From a bacterium (GTDB lineage Bacteria > CLD3 > SB21), in the NCBI GenBank assembly GCA_008933615.1, contig WBUR01000015.1, positions 16,011 to 80,010 on the forward strand: a DNA stretch of 64,000 bases, given 5' to 3'. The notes beneath the pieces were generated by a model that did no database searches, was not told the DNA's origin, and saw only the letters and a program-made list of their open reading frames with translations. Each line of letters starts with the position of its first letter. The stretch's first letter is position 1. The position numbers and the translations under genes are program-made. This document shows, one piece after another, positions 25,907-34,492 of the stretch.

Positions 25907-26907
25907 CGCGCTTTGAATTCTTTAAATTCGTCCAATTCGGAATACAATATTACTTTATTCCTGCCGGAGTTTTTGGCGTGGTATAATGCCTTGTCTGACC
26001 ATTCGACCATCTGGAATTCATCTTTAATCAGATCGTCCGGCACAGAGGAAATACCAATACTGATCGTTTTGTGGATGGAGTGATTCTCATCTTTAAATTC
26101 GTGCATTTCCACTTTCTTGCGGATACGTTCGCCTAGAATCAAAGCGTTATCTACGTCCGTATCGGGAAGAAGCGCTATAAATTCTTCCCCGCCAAAACGG
26201 CCGCAAATATCAACAAGTCGTACGGTTTCCTGAATGATCGCGGAAATTTCCTTGAGCACAAGGTCGCCAAACTTATGGCCGTAGGTGTCATTCACAGCTT
26301 TGAAGTGGTCGGCGTCGAACATGAGACATGACAACGGGCGCTTATAACGCTGCGCGCGGCGAAATTCATCCTCGAGCTTTTTGTTAATATAGCGGCGATT
26401 GTATAAGCGGGTCAATTCATCGGTTACGGATAATTCTTCCAATTGTTTATTGGCATTGCGTAACGAATCGTTCAAGTTTTTGATGCGAAGCATCGAGCGT
26501 ATTCGTGCCGTGAGTTCGCTCATGTCATACGGCTTGGTCAAATATTCATCCGCACCGCAGTCTAAACCTTCTATTTTACTCATGAGTTCGCTTTTCGCGG
26601 TGAGCAGAATGATCGGAATATACTGGCCTTCCGGCGTGGCTTTGACCCGCTTGCACACTTCAAAACCGTTTAGTTTCGGCATCATCACGTCGAGCAAAAT
26701 AATATCAGGAACCAACGCTTCCGCCTTTTGAAGCGCCTCTTCGCCGTCTTTGGCCGTATGCACCTCATATTTCATCTTTGATAACAGAAGCTTGAGGATA
26801 TAAAGCCCGTCGTCATCGTCATCCACAACCAATACGCGCGTCTGGCGTCTCGGCGCGTCGTCGTCGATCACTTCCGTCGTTTTTGTCGTAGTGATGGGTT
26901 CTGTCAT
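25903..26907 (-). CDS. Response regulator with GGDEF diguanylate cyclase domain (PleD-like)
   Basis: A 334-residue cytoplasmic enzyme making cyclic di-GMP. The receiver domain (about 20-140) has acidic VVDDDDDG, phosphoacceptor Asp in IILLDVMMP and TKPYD. A short helical linker leads to the GGDEF domain (about 170-325) with the active-site motif GRFGGEEF; five residues before it an RLVD matches the RxxD inhibitory site. The ATG at 26907 has AGAGG 5 nt upstream and is preferred to one at 26934. No partner histidine kinase is adjacent; the large kinases at 42542-49824 are possible but unproven partners. Confidence 0.94.
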   Translation of the reverse strand: MTEPITTTKTTEVIDDDAPRRQTRVLVVDDDDDGLYILKLLLSKMKYEVHTAKDGEEALQKAEALVPDIILLDVMMPKLNGFEVCKRVKATPEGQYIPIILLTAKSELMSKIEGLDCGADEYLTKPYDMSELTARIRSMLRIKNLNDSLRNANKQLEELSVTDELTRLYNRRYINKKLEDEFRRAQRYKRPLSCLMFDADHFKAVNDTYGHKFGDLVLKEISAIIQETVRLVDICGRFGGEEFIALLPDTDVDNALILGERIRKKVEMHEFKDENHSIHKTISIGISSVPDDLIKDEFQMVEWSDKALYHAKNSGRNKVILYSELDEFKEFKAR

Positions 26908-26923
26908 TATAACCTCTTTAATG

Positions 26924-27625
26924 TTATAGATCACCGCAAGCCGGTTTAAGAACTATCTCTTCAATTAAATTATTTTTCGATTGCGTGTAAGCATAAACAA
27001 TGGCATCGGCTACATCGCTTGCATGAAGCATTTTGGAAAGATCAAAACCGGATGCCTGCTTTTCCCAAAACGGTGTATTCACGGCACCGGGAATTATGGC
27101 CGTTACTTTAATGCGCATCGGCCTTAGTTCATCCCGCAACACTTCAGTAAAACCGAGTTGGCCAAACTTGGCTGCAGCATAAGAGCCGCAGTTAATAAAT
27201 CCCTTCCTGCTCGCGGTGGAACAAATATTGAAAATATGCGCTTTCTTACTTTTCTTGAGCAAAGGCAACATTGCTTTGGTCATCAGAAATGTGCCGGTCA
27301 AAATAGTATTAATCGTCGTTTGCCAATGTTCCAGCGAAGTTTTTTCGATCGGCTCAAAATAACCGGTTCCTGCATTGTTTATAATAACGTCTACCCGCTT
27401 AAATTTTGTTTTAATAATGCGGTATGACTCCTCAACCGACGCCGGCGACGTTACATCACAGACAATTGGGAAGACTTTTCCTTTGGGATATTTTTTTACT
27501 GATAATTCTAAGGTTTTTTTTATCCGCGATAATGCAATCACAAAAGCGCCGTCACGTATCCAACGATCAACATTCGCGGCACCTATTCCCTTGCTGGCAC
27601 CGGTAACTAACACAACGGTTTTCAT
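26924..27625 (-). CDS. Short-chain dehydrogenase/reductase
   Basis: A 233-residue classical SDR. NAD(P)-binding TGASKGIGAANV at the N-terminus, structural INNAG, and the catalytic pair in SYAAAKFGQ (Tyr, Lys) with an upstream Ser in NICSTAS. Substrate cannot be predicted. It is co-directional with the small gene upstream and ends 16 bp before the diguanylate cyclase. Confidence 0.9.
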   Translation of the reverse strand: MKTVVLVTGASKGIGAANVDRWIRDGAFVIALSRIKKTLELSVKKYPKGKVFPIVCDVTSPASVEESYRIIKTKFKRVDVIINNAGTGYFEPIEKTSLEHWQTTINTILTGTFLMTKAMLPLLKKSKKAHIFNICSTASRKGFINCGSYAAAKFGQLGFTEVLRDELRPMRIKVTAIIPGAVNTPFWEKQASGFDLSKMLHASDVADAIVYAYTQSKNNLIEEIVLKPACGDL

Positions 27626-27717
27626 CTGGATAGGTGTTTAATGTACCGGCCGGTGGTTAGCATTGTAATAAAAAACAGCCGTATTTTCAATATTTTTTTC
27701 TGTTAATTGATATCAGT

Positions 27718-28029
27718 CTATTTTACGATATCTTTGATAATATCTGCAAGAGCCTCCTGGGCCGCCGAATGTTTTGAGTCCTCAATTGCCTTCAGTAGGT
27801 TGACTTTTTTTGTGCATTGCACGGATTCCAAAACATGGCGTAGGTGGCTTAAAATCTTTCGTTGTTGATCTGCAGAGAGCTGACGGTACAGCGACAATAA
27901 AAGTTTTTCATTATCCGATGATTCCTTACCGTCTACTACACCCTGGGAGGGCACATTTTCTTGAACATGAGTTTCTTCACCTGCATCCAGAAAAGAGATT
28001 AATTCGCTGTCATCAAAAATAATGCTCAT
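27718..28029 (-). CDS. Small acidic protein of unknown function
   Basis: A 103-residue soluble protein starting MSIIFDDSELISFLDAGEE. An acidic disordered first half precedes a helical second half (LLLSLYRQLSADQQRKILSHL). No family recognised. It lies 27 bp downstream of the prenyltransferase on the same strand, supporting reality of the gene. Confidence 0.65.
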   Translation of the reverse strand: MSIIFDDSELISFLDAGEETHVQENVPSQGVVDGKESSDNEKLLLSLYRQLSADQQRKILSHLRHVLESVQCTKKVNLLKAIEDSKHSAAQEALADIIKDIVK

Positions 28030-28056
28030 AGTATCATATTGGTTTATGTTGCGCCC

Positions 28057-28899
28057 CTATCCAAAATAAATCGCAAGCAATCCGATAAACATCTCAATTT
28101 TTAACAAAAAACTCAAGCGGCTTATGTTATTTTTTGAATGGTCACGCCACATCGAAATTAACGTAAATAAGATGGCAGGATACATACCAACCACTATGAT
28201 CAAGAAGTAAATCAGATTATAAAAATCAACCAGAAAAACCCAAAGCGTAACGGCGATTAAAACCAGAAAAATAAACGTGGTCAAAATTAATGCGTTGCGA
28301 ATGCCGTACTCGATCGGGAAGGTTCGGGCTGACATCCGCCGGTCACCTTCAATATCTTCTATATCTTTCAAAATCTCACGGCCCCAATGAAACAAGAAAG
28401 CGAATACCGCGGGAACCACTGCCAGTTTCCACTGGCCAACAGCAACTCCCCCATAAATAAAAGCCAGTCCGGTAAAAAAACTCACCGTAATATTTCCCAT
28501 GAACGAGGTTCGCTTGAGATGCCAACTGTAAACAAATAATAAGGCAGTGGAAAAAAGCGCTATCAAAAAACACGCTATCCCGATCAAACTGCTAAAATAC
28601 AGTCCAATTATATTAATGACCGCCCAATACGCCCATGCGCCGCGTGTGGAAATGTGCCCCTGCGGCAGAGCCCGTTCCGGCCTATTGATCCTGTCAATCT
28701 CAATATCGAATAGATCATTGATAATATTCGAACCGCCGCAGATCAAACTTGCGGACAATGCGGCATACAGCGCGAGGAGCCACAATCCGGGATTTTGCTG
28801 GCCTCCCGAGATGAAGAGAACGAGATATACCGCTAAAAAGGAAATGATCACATTGACAGGTCGAAGAATATTGATATAAGAATATAATTTCTTCCACAT
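28057..28899 (-). CDS. UbiA-family prenyltransferase
   Basis: A 280-residue protein with eight to nine membrane helices. First aspartate-rich motif NDLFDIEIDRINRP (about 61-75) and second DIEDIEGDRRMSARTFP (about 178-194) bind the prenyl diphosphate through magnesium. The pattern NDxxDxxxDxxNRPxR resembles the (geranylgeranyl)glyceryl-phosphate branch common in Bacteroidetes-type genomes more than quinone UbiA/MenA, but substrate is uncertain. It follows the rplS terminator region and heads the next group of minus-strand genes. Confidence 0.9.
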   Translation of the reverse strand: MWKKLYSYINILRPVNVIISFLAVYLVLFISGGQQNPGLWLLALYAALSASLICGGSNIINDLFDIEIDRINRPERALPQGHISTRGAWAYWAVINIIGLYFSSLIGIACFLIALFSTALLFVYSWHLKRTSFMGNITVSFFTGLAFIYGGVAVGQWKLAVVPAVFAFLFHWGREILKDIEDIEGDRRMSARTFPIEYGIRNALILTTFIFLVLIAVTLWVFLVDFYNLIYFLIIVVGMYPAILFTLISMWRDHSKNNISRLSFLLKIEMFIGLLAIYFG

Positions 28900-28920
28900 A
28901 TATCGCTTCGGCAGCTAAAA

Positions 28921-28949
28921 AAAAAGGGCATGCGCTGCATACCCTTTTT
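28921..28949 (-). terminator. Rho-independent terminator after rplS
   Basis: Stem AAAAAGGG / CCCTTTTT plus inner ATGC / GCAT with one mismatch and a 3-nt loop, followed on the minus strand by a T run. It ends the ribosomal/tRNA-modification operon 20 bp past rplS. Confidence 0.88.
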
Positions 28950-28968
28950 GATTCTTAAGAATTGATAC

Positions 28969-29358
28969 TTAGTTAGGAGCAACTTCAGCCGTTTTAACCG
29001 CAGGCGTGGCTGCCGCATCCAATTGTTCATTCACTCGCGCGCTTTTCCCTGTTCGTCCTCTGAGATAGAAAAGTTTGGCTCGCCGGACTCGGCCTCTTCG
29101 AACCAGACTAACCGCAGAAATGCGGGGCGAATTCTTCAAAAAAATACGCTCAACGCCTACGCCGTTTGAAATTTTGCGAACTGTAAAACTGGCGTGAATA
29201 CCGCTGCCGCGTTTTTGAATGACAACGCCTTCAAATGTCTGAACACGTTCTTTGTCGCCTTCGATAACTTTGACCTGCACGGCAACAGTATCCCCTGGAC
29301 TGAATTCCGGGATATCATTCCGTATCTGGAATGCCGTGACTGCATCAACCTTGTTCAT
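28969..29358 (-). CDS. rplS: 50S ribosomal protein L19
   Basis: A 129-residue ribosomal protein at the 30S-50S interface. [42 protein letters not shown] and [16 protein letters not shown] are L19 motifs. A short acidic/Ala-rich tail extends past the usual end. Last gene of the conserved rpsP-khpA-rimM-trmD-rplS order. Confidence 0.98.
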   Translation of the reverse strand: MNKVDAVTAFQIRNDIPEFSPGDTVAVQVKVIEGDKERVQTFEGVVIQKRGSGIHASFTVRKISNGVGVERIFLKNSPRISAVSLVRRGRVRRAKLFYLRGRTGKSARVNEQLDAAATPAVKTAEVAPN

Positions 29359-29396
29359 GTAACTTACCTCCGATAATATAAATGAATTATTATTTT

Positions 29397-30131
29397 TTAA
29401 GTTTGGTTATTCCGATTCCACAAATCGGGTCTTAATTTTTGCGTTATTTCCTTCTTTTTTTTTTCACGCCAATCCTGAATATCCGCATGATTGCCTGACA
29501 GCAGTATATTCGGAACCTTCATGCCGCGAAATTCCTCCGGCTTTGTGTAATATGGACAATCCAAAAGATCGTCCTGAAACGAATCCGACAGCGCCGACGC
29601 GGCATCGCTGAGCACGCCCGGAATAAGCCTCACGATTGCGTCCACCATGGCCATGACCGGATATTCGCCGCCGCTGCAGACAAAATCACCCATCGAGATA
29701 CTCTGCGTAACCAGTTTCTCATGCACGCGTTCGTCAATACCTTTATAATGTCCGCTGATAAACACGATCCGCGATTTCAGGGAAAGTTCCACCGCTTTTT
29801 TCTGGGTGAAAACTTCACCTTGCGGCGATAACATGATCACTTCAGTCGAATCGTCGAGATGTTGGCGGATGTGTCCATCGCCCGTGATCGGCGGTATCTG
29901 AAACAGATCCTCCACGCATCGAAATATCGGCTCGGCCTGAAGTATCATTCCGCCGCCTCCGCCGTAGGGCGTATCATCGATCGTTCGGTGTTTGTCCGTT
30001 GCGTATTTCCGCAGATCGTGATTGACCACTGCAGCACATTCACGCTTCATCGCCCGTCCGACCATGCTGTAAGAAAATGCTTCTTCCATCATCGTTGGGA
30101 ATGCGGTAATGATGTCGATCCGGAGCGCCAT
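29397..30131 (-). CDS. trmD: tRNA (guanine-N1-)-methyltransferase
   Basis: A 244-residue SPOUT-class enzyme that methylates G37 of tRNAs. [23 protein letters not shown] and [20 protein letters not shown] are the knot and cofactor-binding motifs. Position between rimM and rplS is canonical. Confidence 0.98.
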   Translation of the reverse strand: MALRIDIITAFPTMMEEAFSYSMVGRAMKRECAAVVNHDLRKYATDKHRTIDDTPYGGGGGMILQAEPIFRCVEDLFQIPPITGDGHIRQHLDDSTEVIMLSPQGEVFTQKKAVELSLKSRIVFISGHYKGIDERVHEKLVTQSISMGDFVCSGGEYPVMAMVDAIVRLIPGVLSDAASALSDSFQDDLLDCPYYTKPEEFRGMKVPNILLSGNHADIQDWREKKKKEITQKLRPDLWNRNNQT

Positions 30132-30170
30132 AGTCTTATTATTTTAAATGAACATTTGTCCCATATGGGA

Positions 30171-30686
30171 CTATTCTATCAACCCGTCAATAACATGAAC
30201 AGTTATTGTCCTTTTCTTCTTGTCAATAAACGTGACAAATTCCTCTACCGCCGGAATAAGGCTTTTTTTCCCGTCGTGAAGCACTTCGTAGATATCATAA
30301 GCCGACTGCGAATAGATATCATTCAAAACGCCTCTTTTTCTTCCGGTCTCATCAACGATATCCATGCCGATGAGATCTTCCACATAAAATTCATTCTTCG
30401 GTAACTTGGGCAAATCCGATTTGTCAATGAGCAAATAACCGCCGGAAAACTTATCGGCTTCCGTACGGTCCGCAATCTCTTTAAACTTTACAATTCCCTC
30501 CGTTTGCGTAATCCGAATTTTCTCTATCTGAACTTCCTGGACTTTGTTAAACCGATCTGCCAGATATAATTTGATCCCGGTGTTCATCTTATCAAAGTGC
30601 TTATTCACCGGCGTAAACTTCAATTCGCCCTTTATTCCATGCCCGCGCAGTATCTTTGCAATACGATACAGATTTAAATCATCCAC
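30171..30686 (-). CDS. rimM: Ribosome maturation factor RimM
   Basis: A 171-residue 16S rRNA processing factor. GHGIKGELKFTPV opens the RimM beta-barrel; NEFYVEDLIGMDI begins the PRC-barrel half and SLIPAVEEFVTFID the conserved end. Family-typical length and operon position. Confidence 0.96.
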   Translation of the reverse strand: MDDLNLYRIAKILRGHGIKGELKFTPVNKHFDKMNTGIKLYLADRFNKVQEVQIEKIRITQTEGIVKFKEIADRTEADKFSGGYLLIDKSDLPKLPKNEFYVEDLIGMDIVDETGRKRGVLNDIYSQSAYDIYEVLHDGKKSLIPAVEEFVTFIDKKKRTITVHVIDGLIE

Positions 30687-30698
30687 GAACTGTCTTAC

Positions 30699-30929
30699 TT
30701 ACTCTAATATTTCCAAAACGGCGCGTTTCCCGGCTCGGGCAGAAGCGGCAGCCAAAAGTGTCCTGAGCGCTTTGGCGTTTTGACCGCGTTTCCCAATCAC
30801 TTTGCCGAGATCGCCTTGTCCAACTTTTAGTTCGAAAACCGTTACTCGTTCTCCGTCAATTTCCGATACCACTACCTCTTCCGGTTTGTCAACCAGGTGT
30901 TTGACTACGAACTCAATAAAGTTCTGCAT
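30699..30929 (-). CDS. khpA: KH-domain RNA-binding protein KhpA
   Basis: A 76-residue single KH domain. GQGDLGKVIGKRGQNAKALR holds the GxxG loop that grips RNA. Located between rpsP and rimM as in most bacteria; partner of KhpB in other species. Confidence 0.95.
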   Translation of the reverse strand: MQNFIEFVVKHLVDKPEEVVVSEIDGERVTVFELKVGQGDLGKVIGKRGQNAKALRTLLAAASARAGKRAVLEILE

Positions 30930-31009
30930 CGCGATGCCTCCTTCAAGTTAGAGTTTCTAGTTCTGTCGCACTTCGATATAGTTCCGATGAGCGGGAGACG
31001 CCCAATTTA

Positions 31010-31432
31010 TTATTCGGCCGCCGGTGCAGCCGGTTCGGTCTTAACCTCTGCTTTTGTTTCCGTTTTCTTCTTCAACGCTTTGGTCTTTTTTACGCGTTTG
31101 GCCGCAGCTTTTTCGCCTTGCTTGGCGCGCCACTTTTCCATTTCCGCCTGAATTTCTTCCGCTGCCATTCCTTTAGCCGTCAATCTCCACTTGTGCAAAA
31201 TACCGGCTTTACGAAGAAGGCTTTTGACCGTATCAGAGGGCTGCGCGCCCTGAGACAACCACTTCAGCGCTTTTGCTTCATCGATGGTGACTTTGGGCGG
31301 CGTCACGATAGAATCATAACTGCCGATACGTTCAATATAATCGCCGTCGCGTTTGCGCGTGCCGTGAGTCGCAACAATTTTGTAAAAAGGTCTGTGCGTC
31401 TTCCCGCCTCTTTGCATTCTTAATTTAACCAA
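31010..31432 (-). CDS. rpsP: 30S ribosomal protein S16 with C-terminal extension
   Basis: A 140-residue protein. The S16 core (KLRMQRGGKTHRPFYKIVA, RKRDGDYIERIGSYD, ALKWLSQGAQPSDTV) covers about 1-85; the remainder is a Lys/Ala/Glu-rich tail as in several FCB bacteria. The start codon is TTG at 31432, supported by GGAGG 9 nt upstream and by the family start VKLR. Confidence 0.97.
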   Translation of the reverse strand: MVKLRMQRGGKTHRPFYKIVATHGTRKRDGDYIERIGSYDSIVTPPKVTIDEAKALKWLSQGAQPSDTVKSLLRKAGILHKWRLTAKGMAAEEIQAEMEKWRAKQGEKAAAKRVKKTKALKKKTETKAEVKTEPAAPAAE

Positions 31433-31552
31433 GTTCGATATCCTCCGTTTGAAATAATGAAATATATAAAGTTAACAAATTTCCAGATATTCTCTAAGGG
31501 TCATAATTTTATTAAATTCAACGTTCATAATCAATATTTTTATTGCTTTTTA

Positions 31553-33133
31553 TTACTTTTTATTACTCCTATTGTTTCTTATTTGTTTTTCAATTATTGA
31601 TAAATCTTCTTTTAATTCTGCACTGTTAGGTAAATGCTTCAGGCCTTCCAGAATTATCTCACGTGCTGCATACAAATTGAACTCTCTAACTTTCGCCATG
31701 GCAGTTTCGTGGTAAACGTAAGCCAAAGCTCTGTTTATATATGCATTGGATGAATCAATTTCATAGGCTCTTAACAACTGCTCCTTTGCTAATTTAGCAT
31801 TCGTCTTCATTAGGTCAGAATTCAGTACATTGAATGTAACTATTGTGCAAAAAGTTTCCTTAACAATTGCATATTCAGTAAACTTCATAAGAAGCGAATC
31901 CATGAGCGACAATGCAAATTTAGAGTTACCTGAGCGTGATAAACTATTTGCGTAATGACAACCAAAATTCACGTAGGTTTCGGTTACTTTTGAATCTTCA
32001 ACATTCTGTAAATAAAGTGATTCTATTTTTTCAAAGGCCTTCTTGTAATTTCCTTTGTTATAATCTGAAATTGCCCAATTATAAGAGAGAGTTCTATCGT
32101 AATTTGCTAACTGCTTCAGAAGACTTGAATCTTGCGGAATGGTTAACCTTGTTTTTTCTAACACTTTTTGACCTTTTACAAAATCAAAACGATCTGCAAC
32201 ATAGTAATTAATAACGTTGCCCAACAATGGTAAAACAGCCGCAACAAATACAGTATCACGATGCATCATTTCTAAACCTCTTGTAAGCACGGATTCGAGT
32301 TCAACAAATTGGTTTTTGTATGACAATCGATCACACCATTCTCCGAAGGTTAGCCTGTACAATTGACTAAATTTTTGATTTGAAGAATCCAAAAAAACTG
32401 CTTTTTCAAAAGAACTCAGAGCATCTGAATTCTTTTGTTCATCCAAATAAGAGACTCCTAAATTTGAATATGATATAGCGAGTACTTTATCCTTGTGAGC
32501 CGGCTCGGAACGATCAACGAATTCATTATAAACCGCATCTATCCCTTTTGATTTGAGTTCATCTGTTGTTATGAATTTATAACGTAAAAGAAATTTAATG
32601 GTCTCTTCCTTATCTTCTTTCGAATCATATCCCGAAACCGCATCTGTCATTTCAACTTTTACTTGGTTTCCGTCTTCGGTCGTTACAACCGGATAAATAT
32701 GAGTTGGAGAAGCATACAAGGTTACGGGAATTGAAAAGGATCCGCATAATTGATAAAACAAAACACTCGCTGTAAAGCAATTATAGGTTCTGTCTATAAA
32801 GATCTTCGAAAGACGGGTATTTTCAATATATTTTCTAAAAATGTTTTTGTGCAAGAATGCGTAAATTATGCGTGCCTTTTTCTCAATATTGTATTTAGGT
32901 TTTATTTCACTCTTCAAGTAATCATTTGTCATTTTGAGACTAGACTGCCAATGAACCCACTTGACCGAATCATTAATGCCCTCGGATACCATTATCAATT
33001 TACAAATGTCCGTTGAATCGCGGAAGGCTTTGTTTACTAGAATTGTTTTTTCTTCATCCGAAGAATAATTAAGTTCCTGAGAAAATAAGTTGGTACCAGA
33101 CAAAACAGCAATTGTCAAAAACAAAATTCTCAT
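31553..33133 (-). CDS. Secreted transglutaminase-like/TPR protein inserted in the ffh-rpsP operon
   Basis: A 526-residue protein with a signal peptide (MRILFLTIAVLSGTNLFSQE). Residues about 85-170 resemble a transglutaminase-like/SirB1 fold: Cys119 in YNCFTASVLF, His145 in SPTHIYPVV and Asp164 in VEMTD could form the triad. TPR-like helices follow (AISYSNLGVSYLDEQKNSDA). It starts 10 bp past the ffh stop and is visibly more AT-rich than the genes on either side. Three AATAAAAAG-like repeats surround its stop. Its function, and why it lies among translation genes, are unknown; acquisition by transfer is plausible. Confidence 0.83.
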   Translation of the reverse strand: MRILFLTIAVLSGTNLFSQELNYSSDEEKTILVNKAFRDSTDICKLIMVSEGINDSVKWVHWQSSLKMTNDYLKSEIKPKYNIEKKARIIYAFLHKNIFRKYIENTRLSKIFIDRTYNCFTASVLFYQLCGSFSIPVTLYASPTHIYPVVTTEDGNQVKVEMTDAVSGYDSKEDKEETIKFLLRYKFITTDELKSKGIDAVYNEFVDRSEPAHKDKVLAISYSNLGVSYLDEQKNSDALSSFEKAVFLDSSNQKFSQLYRLTFGEWCDRLSYKNQFVELESVLTRGLEMMHRDTVFVAAVLPLLGNVINYYVADRFDFVKGQKVLEKTRLTIPQDSSLLKQLANYDRTLSYNWAISDYNKGNYKKAFEKIESLYLQNVEDSKVTETYVNFGCHYANSLSRSGNSKFALSLMDSLLMKFTEYAIVKETFCTIVTFNVLNSDLMKTNAKLAKEQLLRAYEIDSSNAYINRALAYVYHETAMAKVREFNLYAAREIILEGLKHLPNSAELKEDLSIIEKQIRNNRSNKK

Positions 33134-33142
33134 GGAAAATCC

Positions 33143-34480
33143 CTACATTTTTCCGAACGGCATCATTTTCATCATATCCGCTGGATTCATTTTGCCCATT
33201 TTTTTCATCATTTTCTGCATATCGCCAAATTGTTTCAATAGCCGATTGACATCCTGCACTGACGATCCGCTGCCCTTTGCAACCCGCATGCGTCTCCTCC
33301 CGTCCAAAATTTGCGGTCGTACGCGCTCTTTCGGCGTCATGGAAGACACGATCGCTTCCATCCGAACAAGCGTTTTATCATCAATATTCAAATTTTTTAT
33401 CTTGTTGCCGACACCCGGGATCATACCGAGAATACTTTCAAGTGAACCTAATTTTTTTATCTGTTTAAGTTGGTCGGCAAAATCTTCGAGCGTAAATTCG
33501 TTTTTACGGAATTTTTCTTCCAGTTGCTGTGCTTTTTCGATATCAATGGTTTCTTGAGCTTTTTCAACGAGGCTTACAATGTCGCCCATTCCCAATATAC
33601 GCGATGCCATTCGCTCAGGATGAAATTCTTCCATCGCATCCATTTTTTCGCCGGTACTAATGAACTTGATCGGCTTGCCCGTAATGCTGCGAATGGAAAG
33701 CGCAGCGCCCCCGCGGGTATCGCCGTCAAGTTTCGTCAGCACCACGCCGTCAAAATCCAGGCGGCTAACAAATTCCTTCGCCGTATTAACCGCATCTTGT
33801 CCGGTCATACCGTCCGCAACAAAGAGAATTTCACTCGGCTTGCTCTTGAGTTTGATATGCTCAAGTTCTTTCATCAGCGTGTCGTCAATGTGGAGGCGGC
33901 CGGCGGTATCGAGGATAACCACATCCTTTGTGTGCTGACGTGCATACGTAATGGAGTCGAAACAAATTTTTACCGGATCGTTTGTTTTGGCTTCTTCCGG
34001 CGTAAAAGTCAAAACGCCAAGCGACTGCCCAAGCACCTGGAGTTGCTCCGCCGCAGCAGGACGATATACGTCGGCGGCAACGAGCATTGGCCGTTTGCCT
34101 CGTTTGATCAGATACTGAGCCAACTTTCCGCTGAAGGTTGTTTTACCTGAACCCTGAAGCCCGACGATCATGATCACAGTCGGAGGCATCCCCGCATGCC
34201 GGATCGGAGCATTTTCGCCGCCCAGCATGGCGACCAATTCGTCATGGATAATTTTGACAAATTGCTCGCCGGGACTAACGCTGTGAAGAACGTCTTGTCC
34301 TAATGCCTTGGTTGTCGCCTGTTCGATAAATTCCTTGACAACTTTGAAATTAACGTCTGCTTCCAGGAGCGCAACACGAATTTCACGCAACGCATCGGAA
34401 ATATTTTTCTCGTTGATCGAAGTGCGCCCGCCGAGTTTGCGAAAGACGCTTTCGATTTTTAGTGACAGATCGTTGAACAT
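33143..34480 (-). CDS. ffh: Signal recognition particle protein Ffh
   Basis: A 445-residue SRP54 GTPase targeting membrane proteins to the Sec translocon. GTPase motifs GLQGSGKTTFSGKLA, LDTAGRL and TKLDGDTRGGAALS lie in the NG domain; the M domain has RMRVAKGSG and a methionine-rich tail (MMKKMGKMNPADMMKMM) that binds signal peptides. Confidence 0.98.
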   Translation of the reverse strand: MFNDLSLKIESVFRKLGGRTSINEKNISDALREIRVALLEADVNFKVVKEFIEQATTKALGQDVLHSVSPGEQFVKIIHDELVAMLGGENAPIRHAGMPPTVIMIVGLQGSGKTTFSGKLAQYLIKRGKRPMLVAADVYRPAAAEQLQVLGQSLGVLTFTPEEAKTNDPVKICFDSITYARQHTKDVVILDTAGRLHIDDTLMKELEHIKLKSKPSEILFVADGMTGQDAVNTAKEFVSRLDFDGVVLTKLDGDTRGGAALSIRSITGKPIKFISTGEKMDAMEEFHPERMASRILGMGDIVSLVEKAQETIDIEKAQQLEEKFRKNEFTLEDFADQLKQIKKLGSLESILGMIPGVGNKIKNLNIDDKTLVRMEAIVSSMTPKERVRPQILDGRRRMRVAKGSGSSVQDVNRLLKQFGDMQKMMKKMGKMNPADMMKMMPFGKM

Positions 34481-34492
34481 ACTCTGATTTTC

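Noticed and set aside
31520..31570. AATAAAAAG-type triple repeat as a possible CRISPR or VNTR
   Set aside because: Only three short units at the end of a gene; no spacers or conserved repeat length.
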